Part shown: positions 1-8,930 of the stretch, in pieces
Numbering within the stretch: the first letter of the stretch is position 1
Layout: the number at the start of each line of letters is the position of its first letter
NCBI RefSeq assembly: GCF_002135375.1
Contig: NZ_NEGH01000011.1
Location: 62,001-126,000, forward strand
Origin: Acinetobacter sp. ANC 4558
GTDB lineage: Bacteria > Pseudomonadota > Gammaproteobacteria > Pseudomonadales > Moraxellaceae
Length of the DNA: 64,000 bases
Reading direction: 5' to 3'
The notes under the pieces: generated by a model
Databases searched by the model: none
Told to the model about the DNA's origin: nothing
What the model saw: only the letters and a program-made list of their open reading frames with translations
Program-made: the position numbers and the translations under genes

Positions 1-504
1 CAGGCAAAAGTATTATTAAAACAAGCAGGTTTTGACAATAATTTAAAGGTTGATCTTTATACAGGTCCAGACAGTAATGCGGCTTTAGTTTTTGCCCAAC
101 ATGCAGCGCAAGCTGGTGTACTTGTCAATGTACGTCAGGTAGAGGCAGCAACATTTGCCGATGCAGTGAAACAAGACTGGGCATTTAGTACTGGTTCTGG
201 TGTTTCACGTCCATTTTTATTAACGGTACTTCAAGTGGATGGGCCAGATGCTGCAAATAATAAAACACGATTTAAAAATGAGCGTTTTTCTGAATTAGTA
301 CATGCTTCATTGCAACAGGCAGATCTAGAAAAACGGAAGAAATTGGTTCATGAAGCTCAGAAAATTCAACATGAAGAAGGTGGTTTACTTTTGTGGGGCT
401 TTAGCAATGTATTAGATGCACACTCTAATAAAATTGGTGGAATTACCCCTGATCAGACAGGATTTTCAGGATGGCGTACCGATGGGTTTTGGCGCAGAGG
501 GTAA
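1..504 (+). CDS. ABC importer substrate-binding protein, family 5 (C-terminal part)
   Basis: The reading frame is open from the first base, so this is the last 167 residues of a gene that begins outside the window. The sequence (QAKVLLKQAGF..., ending GFSGWRTDGFWRRG) has the layout of the C-terminal lobe of SBP_bac_5 proteins, the periplasmic binding proteins of dipeptide/oligopeptide/nickel/glutathione importers. It lies 3 bases before the DppB-like permease, with DppC-like and fused DppDF-like genes next, so it is the first visible gene of a complete importer operon. Substrate cannot be read from sequence; the SfnB-like gene at the operon end suggests an organosulfur compound or sulfur-containing peptide (inference). 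Confidence 0.85.
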   Translation, partial: QAKVLLKQAGFDNNLKVDLYTGPDSNAALVFAQHAAQAGVLVNVRQVEAATFADAVKQDWAFSTGSGVSRPFLLTVLQVDGPDAANNKTRFKNERFSELVHASLQQADLEKRKKLVHEAQKIQHEEGGLLLWGFSNVLDAHSNKIGGITPDQTGFSGWRTDGFWRRG

Positions 505-507
505 GGT

Positions 508-1659
508 ATGACATCTCATACGAGTGAAATAGATAAGTCGATTGAACAAAAATCTGCAATGAAAAATTTTGAAATACCCGCTTGGTTACCGTGGTTTTTG
601 ACACGGTTAGCACTAGGTGTATTGGTTGTGTTTGTGATTACATTGATTGTATTTATCGCGACACAAGCATTACCATCAGATCCTGCAAGAGTCATTTTGG
701 GACCAGAAGCGCCAGATGAAACAGTTCAATTGCTAAGAGAACAGTTGGGTTTAACTCAACCGATTTTATTACAATATTGGCATTGGCTGAGTCAGTTATT
801 TCAGGGCAATTTTGGCATTTCGATTGATTCACATGTTCCAGTTGCACAAATAATTGGTAACTTTTTTGGCAATACGATTGCATTAACTTGTTTAGTCCTT
901 GTGATTACTATCCCTGTTTCTGTGGTATTGGGTGTGTGGTTAGCATTACATCGAGACAGCATCTTAGATCGAGTTGTTGTATCAACCTCAATTTTATTTA
1001 AAGCTGTACCAGGCTTTGTATTGGCAATATGGTTGATGATGTTTTTTTCAACATCGGTATTTCATATTTTACCTGCAGCGTCCTTATTAATTCCTGGTCA
1101 ATCTCCGTTTACTCAACTGGAATTTCTAATCTTACCTGTGATGACCTTATCGTTGTCACTGATCCCTTATTTAATGCGATTGGTGCGTGGCTCAATGATT
1201 GATGCATTGGAGTCTGATTATGTTACTGCGGCAAGAATGAGAGGAATTCCAGAGCGAAGAATTATTTGGCGTCATGTGCTCCCTAATGCCTTAGTTCCAG
1301 TGATTCAAGGTACCGCATTAAGCACACGTGTTTTATTGAGTGGTGCGTTGATTATTGAAGTGGTATTTAGTTATCCAGGCATTGGAAATGCTCTAAATGC
1401 AGCAATTGAAATGCGTGATATTCCAACAATTCAAGCCATTGTCCTGCTTTTAACGATTTGTGTGGTTGTCATTAATCTAATTGCTGACTTAATCACCACA
1501 TTATTAACGCCTAAAATTAGAACGACGAAAAAGCATAAAGCACGTTCACCAGGGCGTCGTCATGCCTTAAGTTTATGGAAGACGGGTCGTCCTATTACAG
1601 TTAAACCTGTAGATCGTCGTAATGCATTAAAAAATGTAAATAAAGGAGATGTTAAATGA
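508..1659 (+). CDS. ABC importer inner-membrane permease, DppB type
   Basis: 383-residue polytopic membrane protein with the typical first helix (LALGVLVVFVITLIVFIATQALPSDPARVILG) and the permease coupling motif near residues 240-275 (YVTAARMRGIPERRIIWRHVLPNALVPV), the EAA loop that contacts the ATPases. This is the DppB/GsiC class. It follows the binding protein by 3 bases and overlaps the next permease by 4 bases (ATGA), so the genes are translationally coupled. The roughly 35-residue N-terminal extension and the basic C-terminal tail (KKHKARSPGRRH) are longer than in E. coli DppB; an internal start at Met18 is possible. Confidence 0.9.
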   Translation: MTSHTSEIDKSIEQKSAMKNFEIPAWLPWFLTRLALGVLVVFVITLIVFIATQALPSDPARVILGPEAPDETVQLLREQLGLTQPILLQYWHWLSQLFQGNFGISIDSHVPVAQIIGNFFGNTIALTCLVLVITIPVSVVLGVWLALHRDSILDRVVVSTSILFKAVPGFVLAIWLMMFFSTSVFHILPAASLLIPGQSPFTQLEFLILPVMTLSLSLIPYLMRLVRGSMIDALESDYVTAARMRGIPERRIIWRHVLPNALVPVIQGTALSTRVLLSGALIIEVVFSYPGIGNALNAAIEMRDIPTIQAIVLLLTICVVVINLIADLITTLLTPKIRTTKKHKARSPGRRHALSLWKTGRPITVKPVDRRNALKNVNKGDVK

Positions 1660-2504
1660 ATGCACTCCCAGAAAATAAGCATACATTTTTAAAACTTTTA
1701 TTGCGTGAACGCCAAATCCGTTTCGGTTTCATTGTCACCATTTTAGTTTTAGTTTTTGCATTAATTGGACCAAGTATTGCACCTTTTGAGCCAACTGCAT
1801 TAGTGGGTACAACATATGGTCAACCAGAAGGTCAGTCTTTATTAGGCTATGACTACATTGGTCACGATGTTTGGTCACGTGTTTTAACAGGTGGTACATC
1901 TGTGATTTGGATGACGCTTACTTCTAGTTTAATTGCGCTCATTATTGGTTCGAGTTTAGGAATTTTATCTGCATTTGCCCGAAATAAAGTAGATCAGTTT
2001 GTGACTTGGTTAACCGATGTATTCATGGCCTTTCCAGATTTAATTCTGGTACTTCTCATCGTTTCTATGTTGGGTCGTCAACCGTGGTTAATTGTATTAA
2101 CCGTTTCAATTGCCTTTATTCCAGGGGTAGTACGTTTATCACGTAGTGTTGCTTTAAATATTGTTGAACAAGAATATGTTGAACAAGCAAAAATTTTAGG
2201 ATATTCAAAGCCATATATTCTATTTTATGAAATTTTACCCAATATGCTTACTCCACTTCTCATTCATTTAGGGGTGATGCTGACTTGGGCAGTTGGAATG
2301 CTCGCTGGACTTGCATTTTTAGGTTATGGCGTTGCTCCACCGATAGCAGATTGGGGATTAATGATTAATGAAAATCGAGCAGGATTATTTATTCAGCCTT
2401 GGGCCGTATTTGCACCTGTTATTTTGATTGCTTTGTTTGCACTTGGAACCAATGTACTGGCTGAAGGTGTGGGACGAGCAGCCGCACGTATTGAGGAAAA
2501 GTAA
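1656..2504 (+). CDS. ABC importer inner-membrane permease, DppC type
   Basis: 282-residue partner permease of the DppC/GsiD class. It shows the family's N-terminal helix, the GYDYIGHDVWSRVLTGG segment (family motif GTDxxGRDxxSR), and the EAA loop YVEQAKILGYSKPYILFYEILPNM. It overlaps the upstream permease stop by four bases and is followed after 2 bases by the fused ATPase gene. Together the two permeases form the translocation pore for the operon's binding protein. Confidence 0.9.
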   Translation: MNALPENKHTFLKLLLRERQIRFGFIVTILVLVFALIGPSIAPFEPTALVGTTYGQPEGQSLLGYDYIGHDVWSRVLTGGTSVIWMTLTSSLIALIIGSSLGILSAFARNKVDQFVTWLTDVFMAFPDLILVLLIVSMLGRQPWLIVLTVSIAFIPGVVRLSRSVALNIVEQEYVEQAKILGYSKPYILFYEILPNMLTPLLIHLGVMLTWAVGMLAGLAFLGYGVAPPIADWGLMINENRAGLFIQPWAVFAPVILIALFALGTNVLAEGVGRAAARIEEK

Positions 2505-2506
2505 AG

Positions 2507-4354
2507 ATGAATCATCAATATCGTCCAACAGTTTTATCGGTGCAAAACTTATCTGTTGGCTTGGTCACAACAGCTAAAGATGTCATATCAGAAATTAGTT
2601 TTGATTTAAAAGAAGGTGAAGTTCTTGGTTTAGTTGGGGAAAGTGGTTCAGGTAAAACCACGTTATCGAGTGCATTACTCGGTTATTCGCGTCATGGTGC
2701 AAAAATTACTCAAGGTAAAGTTGAGCTCGATGGGGAAGATATTTTAGCACTTGATGAACATGCGTTACGTCAGATTCGCGGAAGCAAAATTAGTCATGTG
2801 GCACAGGATCCAGGAACAGCTTTAAATCCATCGTTAAGAATAGGACAGCATCTTGATGAATTATTAGAAGTTCATCATAAACAAATCACTCCAGCAGAGC
2901 GATTAATTAAAGTTAAGAAAATTTTACAAGAGGTCGGTTTACCTGCTGACGATCAATTTTTAAAACGTTTTCCACATCAACTGTCTGGTGGACAGCAACA
3001 GCGAATATTATTGGCGTTGGCTTTTTTGTTGCATCCACGCTTAATTGTTTTGGATGAACCGACAACTGCCTTAGATGTAACCACACAAACTTTAGTTTTG
3101 AACATTATTCGAAAGTTATGTCAAGAATATAAAGTTTCTGCCATTTATGTTTCACATGATTTAACCGTCGTTAAAGATATTGCAGATCGGGTTATTGTCT
3201 TATATTCAGGGCGTATTGCTGAAGATGCACAATTACCACAACTATTTGAACAACCGAAACATCCGTATACACAAGGCTTAATTCATGCGATTCCTGATGT
3301 TTCGATTCGTAAATTGTTATCTCCGATTGAAGGACATGCACCTTCACCGAATCATCGCCCTGCAGGTTGTGCATTTGCACCACGCTGTTTTTATGCCACG
3401 GATCTGTGTCGAACACAGCATCCACAATTAATCAAAATGGTTGATGAATTTGAACCTCATTTTGTGGCTTGCCATCATTTAAATCAAATTGAATTATTTG
3501 AGCCTGTACAAGAGGAATTGAGTCTAAACTTACAAGAATCTGAGCAAAAAGTTTTATTAAATGTTGAAAATATTAATGCTTGGTATGGTCATCACCAAGT
3601 TTTATTTGATGCATCATTTCAATTGCGACAAGGTGAATGCCTTGCTTTGGTGGGCGAGTCAGGTTCTGGAAAAACGACATTATCGAGAGCATTAGCAGGT
3701 TTAAACGATAGTGTTGAAGGCAAATTATTTCTTGAGCATGCGTTGTTACCTTTTAGTGGAAAACTAAGAACATTAGCGCAACGCCATCAACTACAGTATA
3801 TCTTCCAAAATCCGTATAAAGCTTTAAATCCTGCACATACCATTGGACAAACATTGTCTAAAGTCGTTGAGCATTTTTATAACACGACCAAGGCAGAAAC
3901 TGCTGAAAAAGTTGCACAAGTATTGGCAAAAGTTTCGTTGCCACTACAAGTTAAAGATTTATATCCACGAGATTTATCTGGCGGTGAACGGCAACGTGTT
4001 GCCATTGCACGAGCGCTCTTATGTCAGCCTAAAATTTTAATATGTGATGAAATTACTTCAGCACTCGATGTCTCTGTGCAAGCCTCTATTTTAAAATTAC
4101 TTCAAGAACTTCAAAAACAAGGCGTCACCTTATTGTTTGTTACGCATAACTTAGGTGTTGTACGTGCAATTGCTGATCGCATTGCTGTATTGAAGAATGG
4201 AAAAATTGTTGAATATGGCCATACAGATCAGGTGTTGAACCAACCGAAACACGCTTATACCCAACTTTTACTTGCACATGCGCCAAGTCTTTATAACAGC
4301 ACAGCAGCAAAAGTTGAAGATAAACAACATTATTTAGATATTTCTGGAGCTTAA
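2507..4354 (+). CDS. Fused two-domain ABC importer ATPase, DppD-DppF type
   Basis: 615 residues with two complete nucleotide-binding domains. Domain 1 has Walker A GESGSGKT at about residues 44-51, signature LSGGQQQR and Walker B LIVLDEPTTALD. Domain 2 has GESGSGKT, LSGGERQR and LICDEITSALD. Between them is the oligopeptide-transporter C-terminal region with clustered cysteines (CAFAPRCFYATDLC...CHH) found in DppD-type proteins. Both sites look catalytically intact. The fused arrangement resembles GsiA of the glutathione importer, but fusion alone does not define substrate. It energises the two preceding permeases. Confidence 0.9.
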   Translation: MNHQYRPTVLSVQNLSVGLVTTAKDVISEISFDLKEGEVLGLVGESGSGKTTLSSALLGYSRHGAKITQGKVELDGEDILALDEHALRQIRGSKISHVAQDPGTALNPSLRIGQHLDELLEVHHKQITPAERLIKVKKILQEVGLPADDQFLKRFPHQLSGGQQQRILLALAFLLHPRLIVLDEPTTALDVTTQTLVLNIIRKLCQEYKVSAIYVSHDLTVVKDIADRVIVLYSGRIAEDAQLPQLFEQPKHPYTQGLIHAIPDVSIRKLLSPIEGHAPSPNHRPAGCAFAPRCFYATDLCRTQHPQLIKMVDEFEPHFVACHHLNQIELFEPVQEELSLNLQESEQKVLLNVENINAWYGHHQVLFDASFQLRQGECLALVGESGSGKTTLSRALAGLNDSVEGKLFLEHALLPFSGKLRTLAQRHQLQYIFQNPYKALNPAHTIGQTLSKVVEHFYNTTKAETAEKVAQVLAKVSLPLQVKDLYPRDLSGGERQRVAIARALLCQPKILICDEITSALDVSVQASILKLLQELQKQGVTLLFVTHNLGVVRAIADRIAVLKNGKIVEYGHTDQVLNQPKHAYTQLLLAHAPSLYNSTAAKVEDKQHYLDISGA

Positions 4355-4356
4355 AC

Positions 4357-5631
4357 ATGAATGATATTCACAACCCTAATTTTCTCGCATTAGGTGCAGT
4401 CCGTCATATTCAAACTGAACAAGAAGCGTTACAAGTCGCAAAAGAGGTTGCAAAACAGCTCAATGAGTTTGCGAAGAATCCTGAATATAACAGAACGATT
4501 CCTTATGAACAGGCGAGATTAATTTCTGAGGCAGGTTTAACGACAATTAGTGTGCCTAAACAATTTGGTGGTTTGGGTGCAAGTATTTTAACGATTGTTA
4601 ATGTTGTTAAAATTATTTCTGCTGCAGATGGTGGTGTTGGTCAGTTATTACAAATTCATTTCACCATGTTCCGTGGCATTTTAAATGGATATGATGATGA
4701 TATTCGTGATCAATTAATTGCTGATGTCTTGGCAGGAAAACGTTTAGGTAATGCACTTGCGGAGGTTGGTGGAAAAGATAAATTCCATCATAAGACGCGT
4801 GTTGAGAAAAATGAACAAGGACAATCGGTATTAAATGGCAGTAAGTTTTATTCAACAGGTTCTTTGCTTGCAGAATGGATTTCACTCATTGCAGGGAGTG
4901 ATGAAGGTCCAGTATCTGTTCTTGTACACCGTAATACACCAGGATTAGAACTTATTGATGACTGGAGTGCGATTGGACAAAATAATAGTGTCAGTGGCAC
5001 AGTTAATTTTCATCAAATTGTATTAGATGAGCGTTACATTGCTAAACGTAACACGGGTGGTCTAGGAACTGTTTTACGAACTGGTTTAACATGGCCACAA
5101 ATTTTACATGCAGCGATGGATACAGGAATTGCTTTAGGTGCATTGCAAAGTGGTATTGAATATTTACAAGAGAATGCACGTCCTTGGGTTGAAAGTGGTG
5201 TTGATTCTCCAACACAAGAACCACATATTATTAAACAAATTGGCGAGTTTGTAGTATTGGTTCGTTCAGCAGAAGCATTACTTGATCGTTCAGCAAATAT
5301 TTTTACCCAGCATTTAGAAAATGTTCAAGATGAAGATTTACAAACTGAATTGATTTTATCTGTTGCTGCAACACGTAGTCAGTCTGATGCTGCATCATTA
5401 AAAATTTCAAGTGAAATCTTTGGTTTATTGGGTGCTAGCTCAACGTTATCAAAATGGAATTTAGATCGTTTTTGGCGAAATGCACGTACGCATACTACAC
5501 ATGATCCAATTCGCTGGCGTTTATACCATGTTGGCAACTATTACTTAAATAACATTCCACCTGGTGAATATAATTCGGTGCTACTGAAAAGACAGGCGCA
5601 AAATGTAACGCAATTCTCGAAAGAAAAATAA
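4357..5631 (+). CDS. SfnB/DszC-like flavin-dependent monooxygenase (acyl-CoA dehydrogenase fold)
   Basis: 424 residues. It has the acyl-CoA dehydrogenase N-domain (ARLISEAGLTTISVPKQFGGLG), a middle beta domain and a helical C-domain ending with THDPIRWRLYHVGNYYLNNIPPG. This ending and the overall length match the SfnB / DszC-like family of reduced-flavin monooxygenases linked to sulfur acquisition rather than true acyl-CoA dehydrogenases; the usual catalytic Glu context of acyl-CoA dehydrogenases was not recognised. The start has GGAG eight bases upstream and lies 2 bases after the ATPase gene, so it is the last gene of the importer operon. It contains only three Met and no Cys, unusually sulfur-poor. 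Likely role: oxidation of an imported organosulfur compound; the substrate is unknown. Confidence 0.8.
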   Translation: MNDIHNPNFLALGAVRHIQTEQEALQVAKEVAKQLNEFAKNPEYNRTIPYEQARLISEAGLTTISVPKQFGGLGASILTIVNVVKIISAADGGVGQLLQIHFTMFRGILNGYDDDIRDQLIADVLAGKRLGNALAEVGGKDKFHHKTRVEKNEQGQSVLNGSKFYSTGSLLAEWISLIAGSDEGPVSVLVHRNTPGLELIDDWSAIGQNNSVSGTVNFHQIVLDERYIAKRNTGGLGTVLRTGLTWPQILHAAMDTGIALGALQSGIEYLQENARPWVESGVDSPTQEPHIIKQIGEFVVLVRSAEALLDRSANIFTQHLENVQDEDLQTELILSVAATRSQSDAASLKISSEIFGLLGASSTLSKWNLDRFWRNARTHTTHDPIRWRLYHVGNYYLNNIPPGEYNSVLLKRQAQNVTQFSKEK

Positions 5632-5651
5632 TCGTTATTTATTATTAATAG

Positions 5652-5684
5652 AAAAAAACTCTATCTGTATCAGATAGAGTTTTT
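5652..5684 (+). terminator. Rho-independent terminator, probably bidirectional
   Basis: An 11-bp perfect stem (AACTCTATCTG / CAGATAGAGTT) with a 3-base loop, followed by a T run and preceded by an A run. It sits between the convergent importer operon and the DszB-like gene and can serve both. Confidence 0.9.
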
Positions 5685-5751
5685 AATTGCTGATGATTGT
5701 ATAAAAAGGTTTGATTTATATGGAATTTATAAATCAAACTGGATCAAAATA

Positions 5752-6807
5752 TTATTTTAGAATGTTTTGATAAGCTTCAGGTGCTAACCATTCTTTTACA
5801 TCTATTTGTTTTGGAATAAACTTCCAACGATATAAAAAGTCACTTAAGTCTTGTAATGCAAGTACCGACGTTTCATCAAAATTGGTATTTAATTTTAAAT
5901 GTGCATTTTCGCCATATGCTAAATGAATCCATTGCTCACTACTATTACATTCTTTTGCTAAGTAGCGATGCGTATCGCTAGCATGTAGATGAGACCATTG
6001 TTCTGCTTCAAGAACAGATTCTACAATGGTTTGAGCTTGTTCTGGATAATTTAATAAAAAGCTCTCATCTACAGTCAATGTCCGTGGTGTACCATTATTT
6101 GAACGTAAGATCGGGTCAGGATGTGAACCAATATCAATAATGGTATGTAAAGCAAAGTCATGAGCAACTTGAGCTGCATGCGCACCTTTTAAAAAGATTG
6201 CATCAACATCGCCTTTTAATAAAGCGACAATTTCAGCACTGGCATTTTGTTTATTTCGATCACCTAAACCTGTTGCAGGACCATCTTGATGAAGATACTG
6301 TTGCTGTTGAGCTTCTACGATATCTTGGCGAATCGTATCGACTAACTCTAAGTCTGCAACTTCTAGACCAACTGTTTTCAAGGCATTTTCTAAGCCACGA
6401 ATTGCTTGTGCACGTGAAAAATCAATTAATGCATCTTGATTATGAGGTAGACCAAAACGTTTCCCTTTTAAATCAGAAACATTTTTGATGCCTGTATCAT
6501 AGCGTGTAAGTAATAACTGAATTTCATCTGCCCATGATAAACCAATGACTTTGGTTTTTTGACCAGATGAATAGGCCCAAATTGCTGGAATACTACCGCC
6601 ATGGCGTACAGAGTTTTCTAAGGTATGGTTAAAATGAGAGTTACGGACATCTTTTGAGTTTGATTCACGAATAGATTTAATTTCGATATCTTGCTCAGAA
6701 AATTTGTTTTTTAACCAACCCTTTTGAATGGCAATCCCTAAACCTGTAGGTACTGGGCAACGTGTATACCAAAGTGTTTTTAAAGAAGTAGGTGTAAGTG
6801 TCGTCAT
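5752..6807 (-). CDS. DszB-like aromatic sulfinate desulfinase
   Basis: 351 residues, no signal peptide, with the periplasmic-binding-protein fold of the DszB family. As recalled, the DszB active site (2'-hydroxybiphenyl-2-sulfinate desulfinase) is a Cys in a SNCPVP motif with a His and an Arg 10 residues apart before GG. Here Cys17 lies in TRCPVPTGLG, His58 and Arg68 are also 10 residues apart, and RHGGSIP corresponds to RFGGEIP. The C-terminal KEWLAPEAYQNIL also matches the DszB end. Annotation pipelines could easily call it an ABC substrate-binding protein, but the missing export signal and conserved triad argue for a cytoplasmic enzyme that removes sulfite from a sulfinate. It has its own sigma-54 promoter. 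Natural substrate unknown. Confidence 0.75.
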   Translation of the reverse strand: MTTLTPTSLKTLWYTRCPVPTGLGIAIQKGWLKNKFSEQDIEIKSIRESNSKDVRNSHFNHTLENSVRHGGSIPAIWAYSSGQKTKVIGLSWADEIQLLLTRYDTGIKNVSDLKGKRFGLPHNQDALIDFSRAQAIRGLENALKTVGLEVADLELVDTIRQDIVEAQQQQYLHQDGPATGLGDRNKQNASAEIVALLKGDVDAIFLKGAHAAQVAHDFALHTIIDIGSHPDPILRSNNGTPRTLTVDESFLLNYPEQAQTIVESVLEAEQWSHLHASDTHRYLAKECNSSEQWIHLAYGENAHLKLNTNFDETSVLALQDLSDFLYRWKFIPKQIDVKEWLAPEAYQNILK

Positions 6808-6839
6808 AGCAACATCCTAAATAGATTTAAATGAATTAA

Positions 6840-6855
6840 AGCAATATTGATGCCA
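6840..6855 (-). promoter_or_regulatory. Sigma-54 promoter for the DszB-like gene
   Basis: On the minus strand the sequence reads TGGCATCAATATTGCT: GG, exactly 10 bases, GC, with TGGCA and TTGCT boxes. The predicted transcript start is near 6829, about 20 bases before the start codon. Confidence 0.85.
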
Positions 6856-6923
6856 TTTTATAAGTTATTGATTTTTAATAAATATTTTTGTTATATGAAT
6901 TTATGATGTTGATATATCAGATT

Positions 6924-6972
6924 TTGTTGAAATCAAAACATATTCTTCCAAAGGGTGTCTGAAATTCAACAT
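6924..6972. promoter_or_regulatory. Pair of 18-bp palindromic activator sites shared by divergent sigma-54 promoters
   Basis: Site 1 (6924-6941) is TTGTTGAAATCAAAACAT and site 2 (6955-6972) is GTGTCTGAAATTCAACAT; both fit the WTGTT-N8-AACAW pattern seen at every sigma-54 promoter of this island. Centres are 31 bp apart. Site centres lie about 79 and 110 bp from each of the two flanking promoters, so the arrangement is symmetric. Binding by the SfnR-like activator is inferred. Confidence 0.6.
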
Positions 6973-7041
6973 TACATAATATCTTAAAAATATAAAATAA
7001 TAAAAAACAAATAGTTGAGATTTTTTTGCTCAATTGAAAAT

Positions 7042-7057
7042 TGGCATAATTTTAGCA
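7042..7057 (+). promoter_or_regulatory. Sigma-54 promoter for the ABC exporter pair
   Basis: TGGCATAATTTTAGCA: GG-N10-GC spacing exact; the -12 box is TAGCA rather than TTGCA, slightly weaker than the others. Predicted transcript start near 7068. Confidence 0.8.
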
Positions 7058-7092
7058 ATATGAGCTTAGTTTAGATTTATATTTTGGTTGAA

Positions 7093-8919
7093 ATGTTGAA
7101 ACAATATCCATTGTTACGTAGCTTAGCACTTTATCGATTTATGCCATTTCGTTTTGGACTAACTGCTGTCTTATTTTTTTTAGCGAATTTAGGATTAGCA
7201 TTACAACAGTTTTCGATTGGTCAAGCGATTGATACCTTGCGCCACAGCGATCCAAGTACATTATTTCAACATGCATGGTCAAGTCCATTAAACCCATGGT
7301 TCTGGTTTTTATTACTTTCAACCATTGCAATCGTTCGATCTTTAATTCAGTACTTAGCTGGAATTAGCGCATTAACGATCGGGCAACAATTATTAACCAT
7401 TTTACGTGAAAATATTTTTAGTCAAGTTCAGCATTTAGATATTTCATGGCATTGGAAACATGGGCTCGGTGAAGTCTTATCACGTAGTACACGCGATTCA
7501 GATAAACTTAAAGAAGCTTTAATTAATTTTTGGCGACAAGTTTTTGAGTCAGTTTTAGTGGTTATTGCGACAACAGGTTTACTTTGTTGGTATAACGTTT
7601 GGCTTGGTTTAGTGCCTTTATTCTTCGTTGCTTTAGGCATTTTTGTTTTATTTAAATTAACAAATCAGTTGGTTCATTTAGACCATAAAGTGGCATATGC
7701 ATATGAAAAAGTAGGAGACACTTTGGCTGAAAGTGTGAATGGTGTTCGTGTTGCAAAAGCCTTCCGCTTAGAAAATAAATTACAACAACGTTTCACAGAT
7801 GCGATTCATCATTTTATTCACCATTCGCTTCAAGCAATTGCATTAGCTTCAAAACGGTTGCCAATTCCACAAATGATTATTGCATGTTCTTATTTATGGG
7901 TCATCGGGTTTGGTGCATATTTGATTGGACAACATCAATTACAAATAGGGGAATTTATAGCAGCCGTATTGATGGCAAACCTACTGGTATTTCGAATAGA
8001 AGGCATTGGTCAAGTATTACATATCTTTGCAGATGCACGATCTTCTGCTGTTAGAATTTGGCAAATGTTAGATGAAAAATCTAAAATTATTGATGGCAAT
8101 GAAGCATTTTCGAAATCTGTGGATCATGGACTGAGTATTAAATTAGATCATGTGAGTGTTTTTTCTATAGAAAGCAAAAAATATATTTTAAGACAATGTA
8201 ATGCGGTCTTTAAAGCAGGTGAAATTGTAACAGTTGTAGGCAAAACAGGTGCTGGAAAAACAACATTAATGAATTTGTTGAATCGATTCATTGATCCAAC
8301 AGAAGGCAGAGTATTGATTGGCTCAGATGAAGAAGGCTGGGTTGATATTAAACATTTAAAATTACAAGAATTACGGTCTTTGGTTCAAATTATTCCCCAA
8401 GAAAATTTCTTTTTTTCAGGAACATTGGCAGAAAATTTAAGAGTGGCTAAGTCTGATGCAAGTGATCAAGAATTACTGAATGCACTTGATCAAGCTTCAG
8501 CATTAGAATTAATTCAACGACTTGAATATGGTTTGGACACCATTATTGGCGATAAGGGAGTGACATTATCTGGCGGTCAAAAGCAAAGAATTGCAATTGC
8601 TCGCGCAATTTTAAAAAACTCACTGGTCTTGGCTTTAGATGATTCAACAAGTGCATTAGATGCAACTACAGAACAACAGGTTCTTGGAAAAATTAGTCAA
8701 TATTCTTCAACACAATCTTTAAAAACCTTAGTCATTAATTCAAATAAACCAACCACTATCGCATTATCAAATTGGGTGTTGGTACTTGATAAAGGAGAAA
8801 TTATTGATCAGGGCAATCATTACGAATTATTAAAACGTTGTGATTATTATTGTGAGTTAATGGGTTTTGAAAAGCCTGAACCAACACAAATGTTAACAGC
8901 TACAGTTATGACGGTATAA
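7093..8919 (+). CDS. ABC exporter half-transporter with degenerate nucleotide-binding site
   Basis: About 608 residues: an N-terminal six-helix ABC exporter membrane domain and a C-terminal ATPase with Walker A GKTGAGKT and signature LSGGQ. Walker B reads LALDDSTSALD, so the catalytic Glu is replaced by Asp, and the switch-loop His is absent (VINSNKPTT instead of IAHRLST). These are marks of the non-catalytic site in heterodimeric exporters such as TM287/288. The partner is the next gene, 11 bases downstream. A TTG nine bases upstream (7084) is in frame, but the ATG at 7093 is preferred. Expression from a sigma-54 promoter ties the exporter to the sulfur island; its cargo is unknown. Confidence 0.85.
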   Translation: MLKQYPLLRSLALYRFMPFRFGLTAVLFFLANLGLALQQFSIGQAIDTLRHSDPSTLFQHAWSSPLNPWFWFLLLSTIAIVRSLIQYLAGISALTIGQQLLTILRENIFSQVQHLDISWHWKHGLGEVLSRSTRDSDKLKEALINFWRQVFESVLVVIATTGLLCWYNVWLGLVPLFFVALGIFVLFKLTNQLVHLDHKVAYAYEKVGDTLAESVNGVRVAKAFRLENKLQQRFTDAIHHFIHHSLQAIALASKRLPIPQMIIACSYLWVIGFGAYLIGQHQLQIGEFIAAVLMANLLVFRIEGIGQVLHIFADARSSAVRIWQMLDEKSKIIDGNEAFSKSVDHGLSIKLDHVSVFSIESKKYILRQCNAVFKAGEIVTVVGKTGAGKTTLMNLLNRFIDPTEGRVLIGSDEEGWVDIKHLKLQELRSLVQIIPQENFFFSGTLAENLRVAKSDASDQELLNALDQASALELIQRLEYGLDTIIGDKGVTLSGGQKQRIAIARAILKNSLVLALDDSTSALDATTEQQVLGKISQYSSTQSLKTLVINSNKPTTIALSNWVLVLDKGEIIDQGNHYELLKRCDYYCELMGFEKPEPTQMLTATVMTV

Positions 8920-8930
8920 GAGGCTTAGAC

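Noticed and set aside
5752..6807. Calling the DszB-like gene an ABC transporter binding protein
   Set aside because: No signal peptide, no adjacent permease or ATPase, and the desulfinase Cys-His-Arg residues are present.
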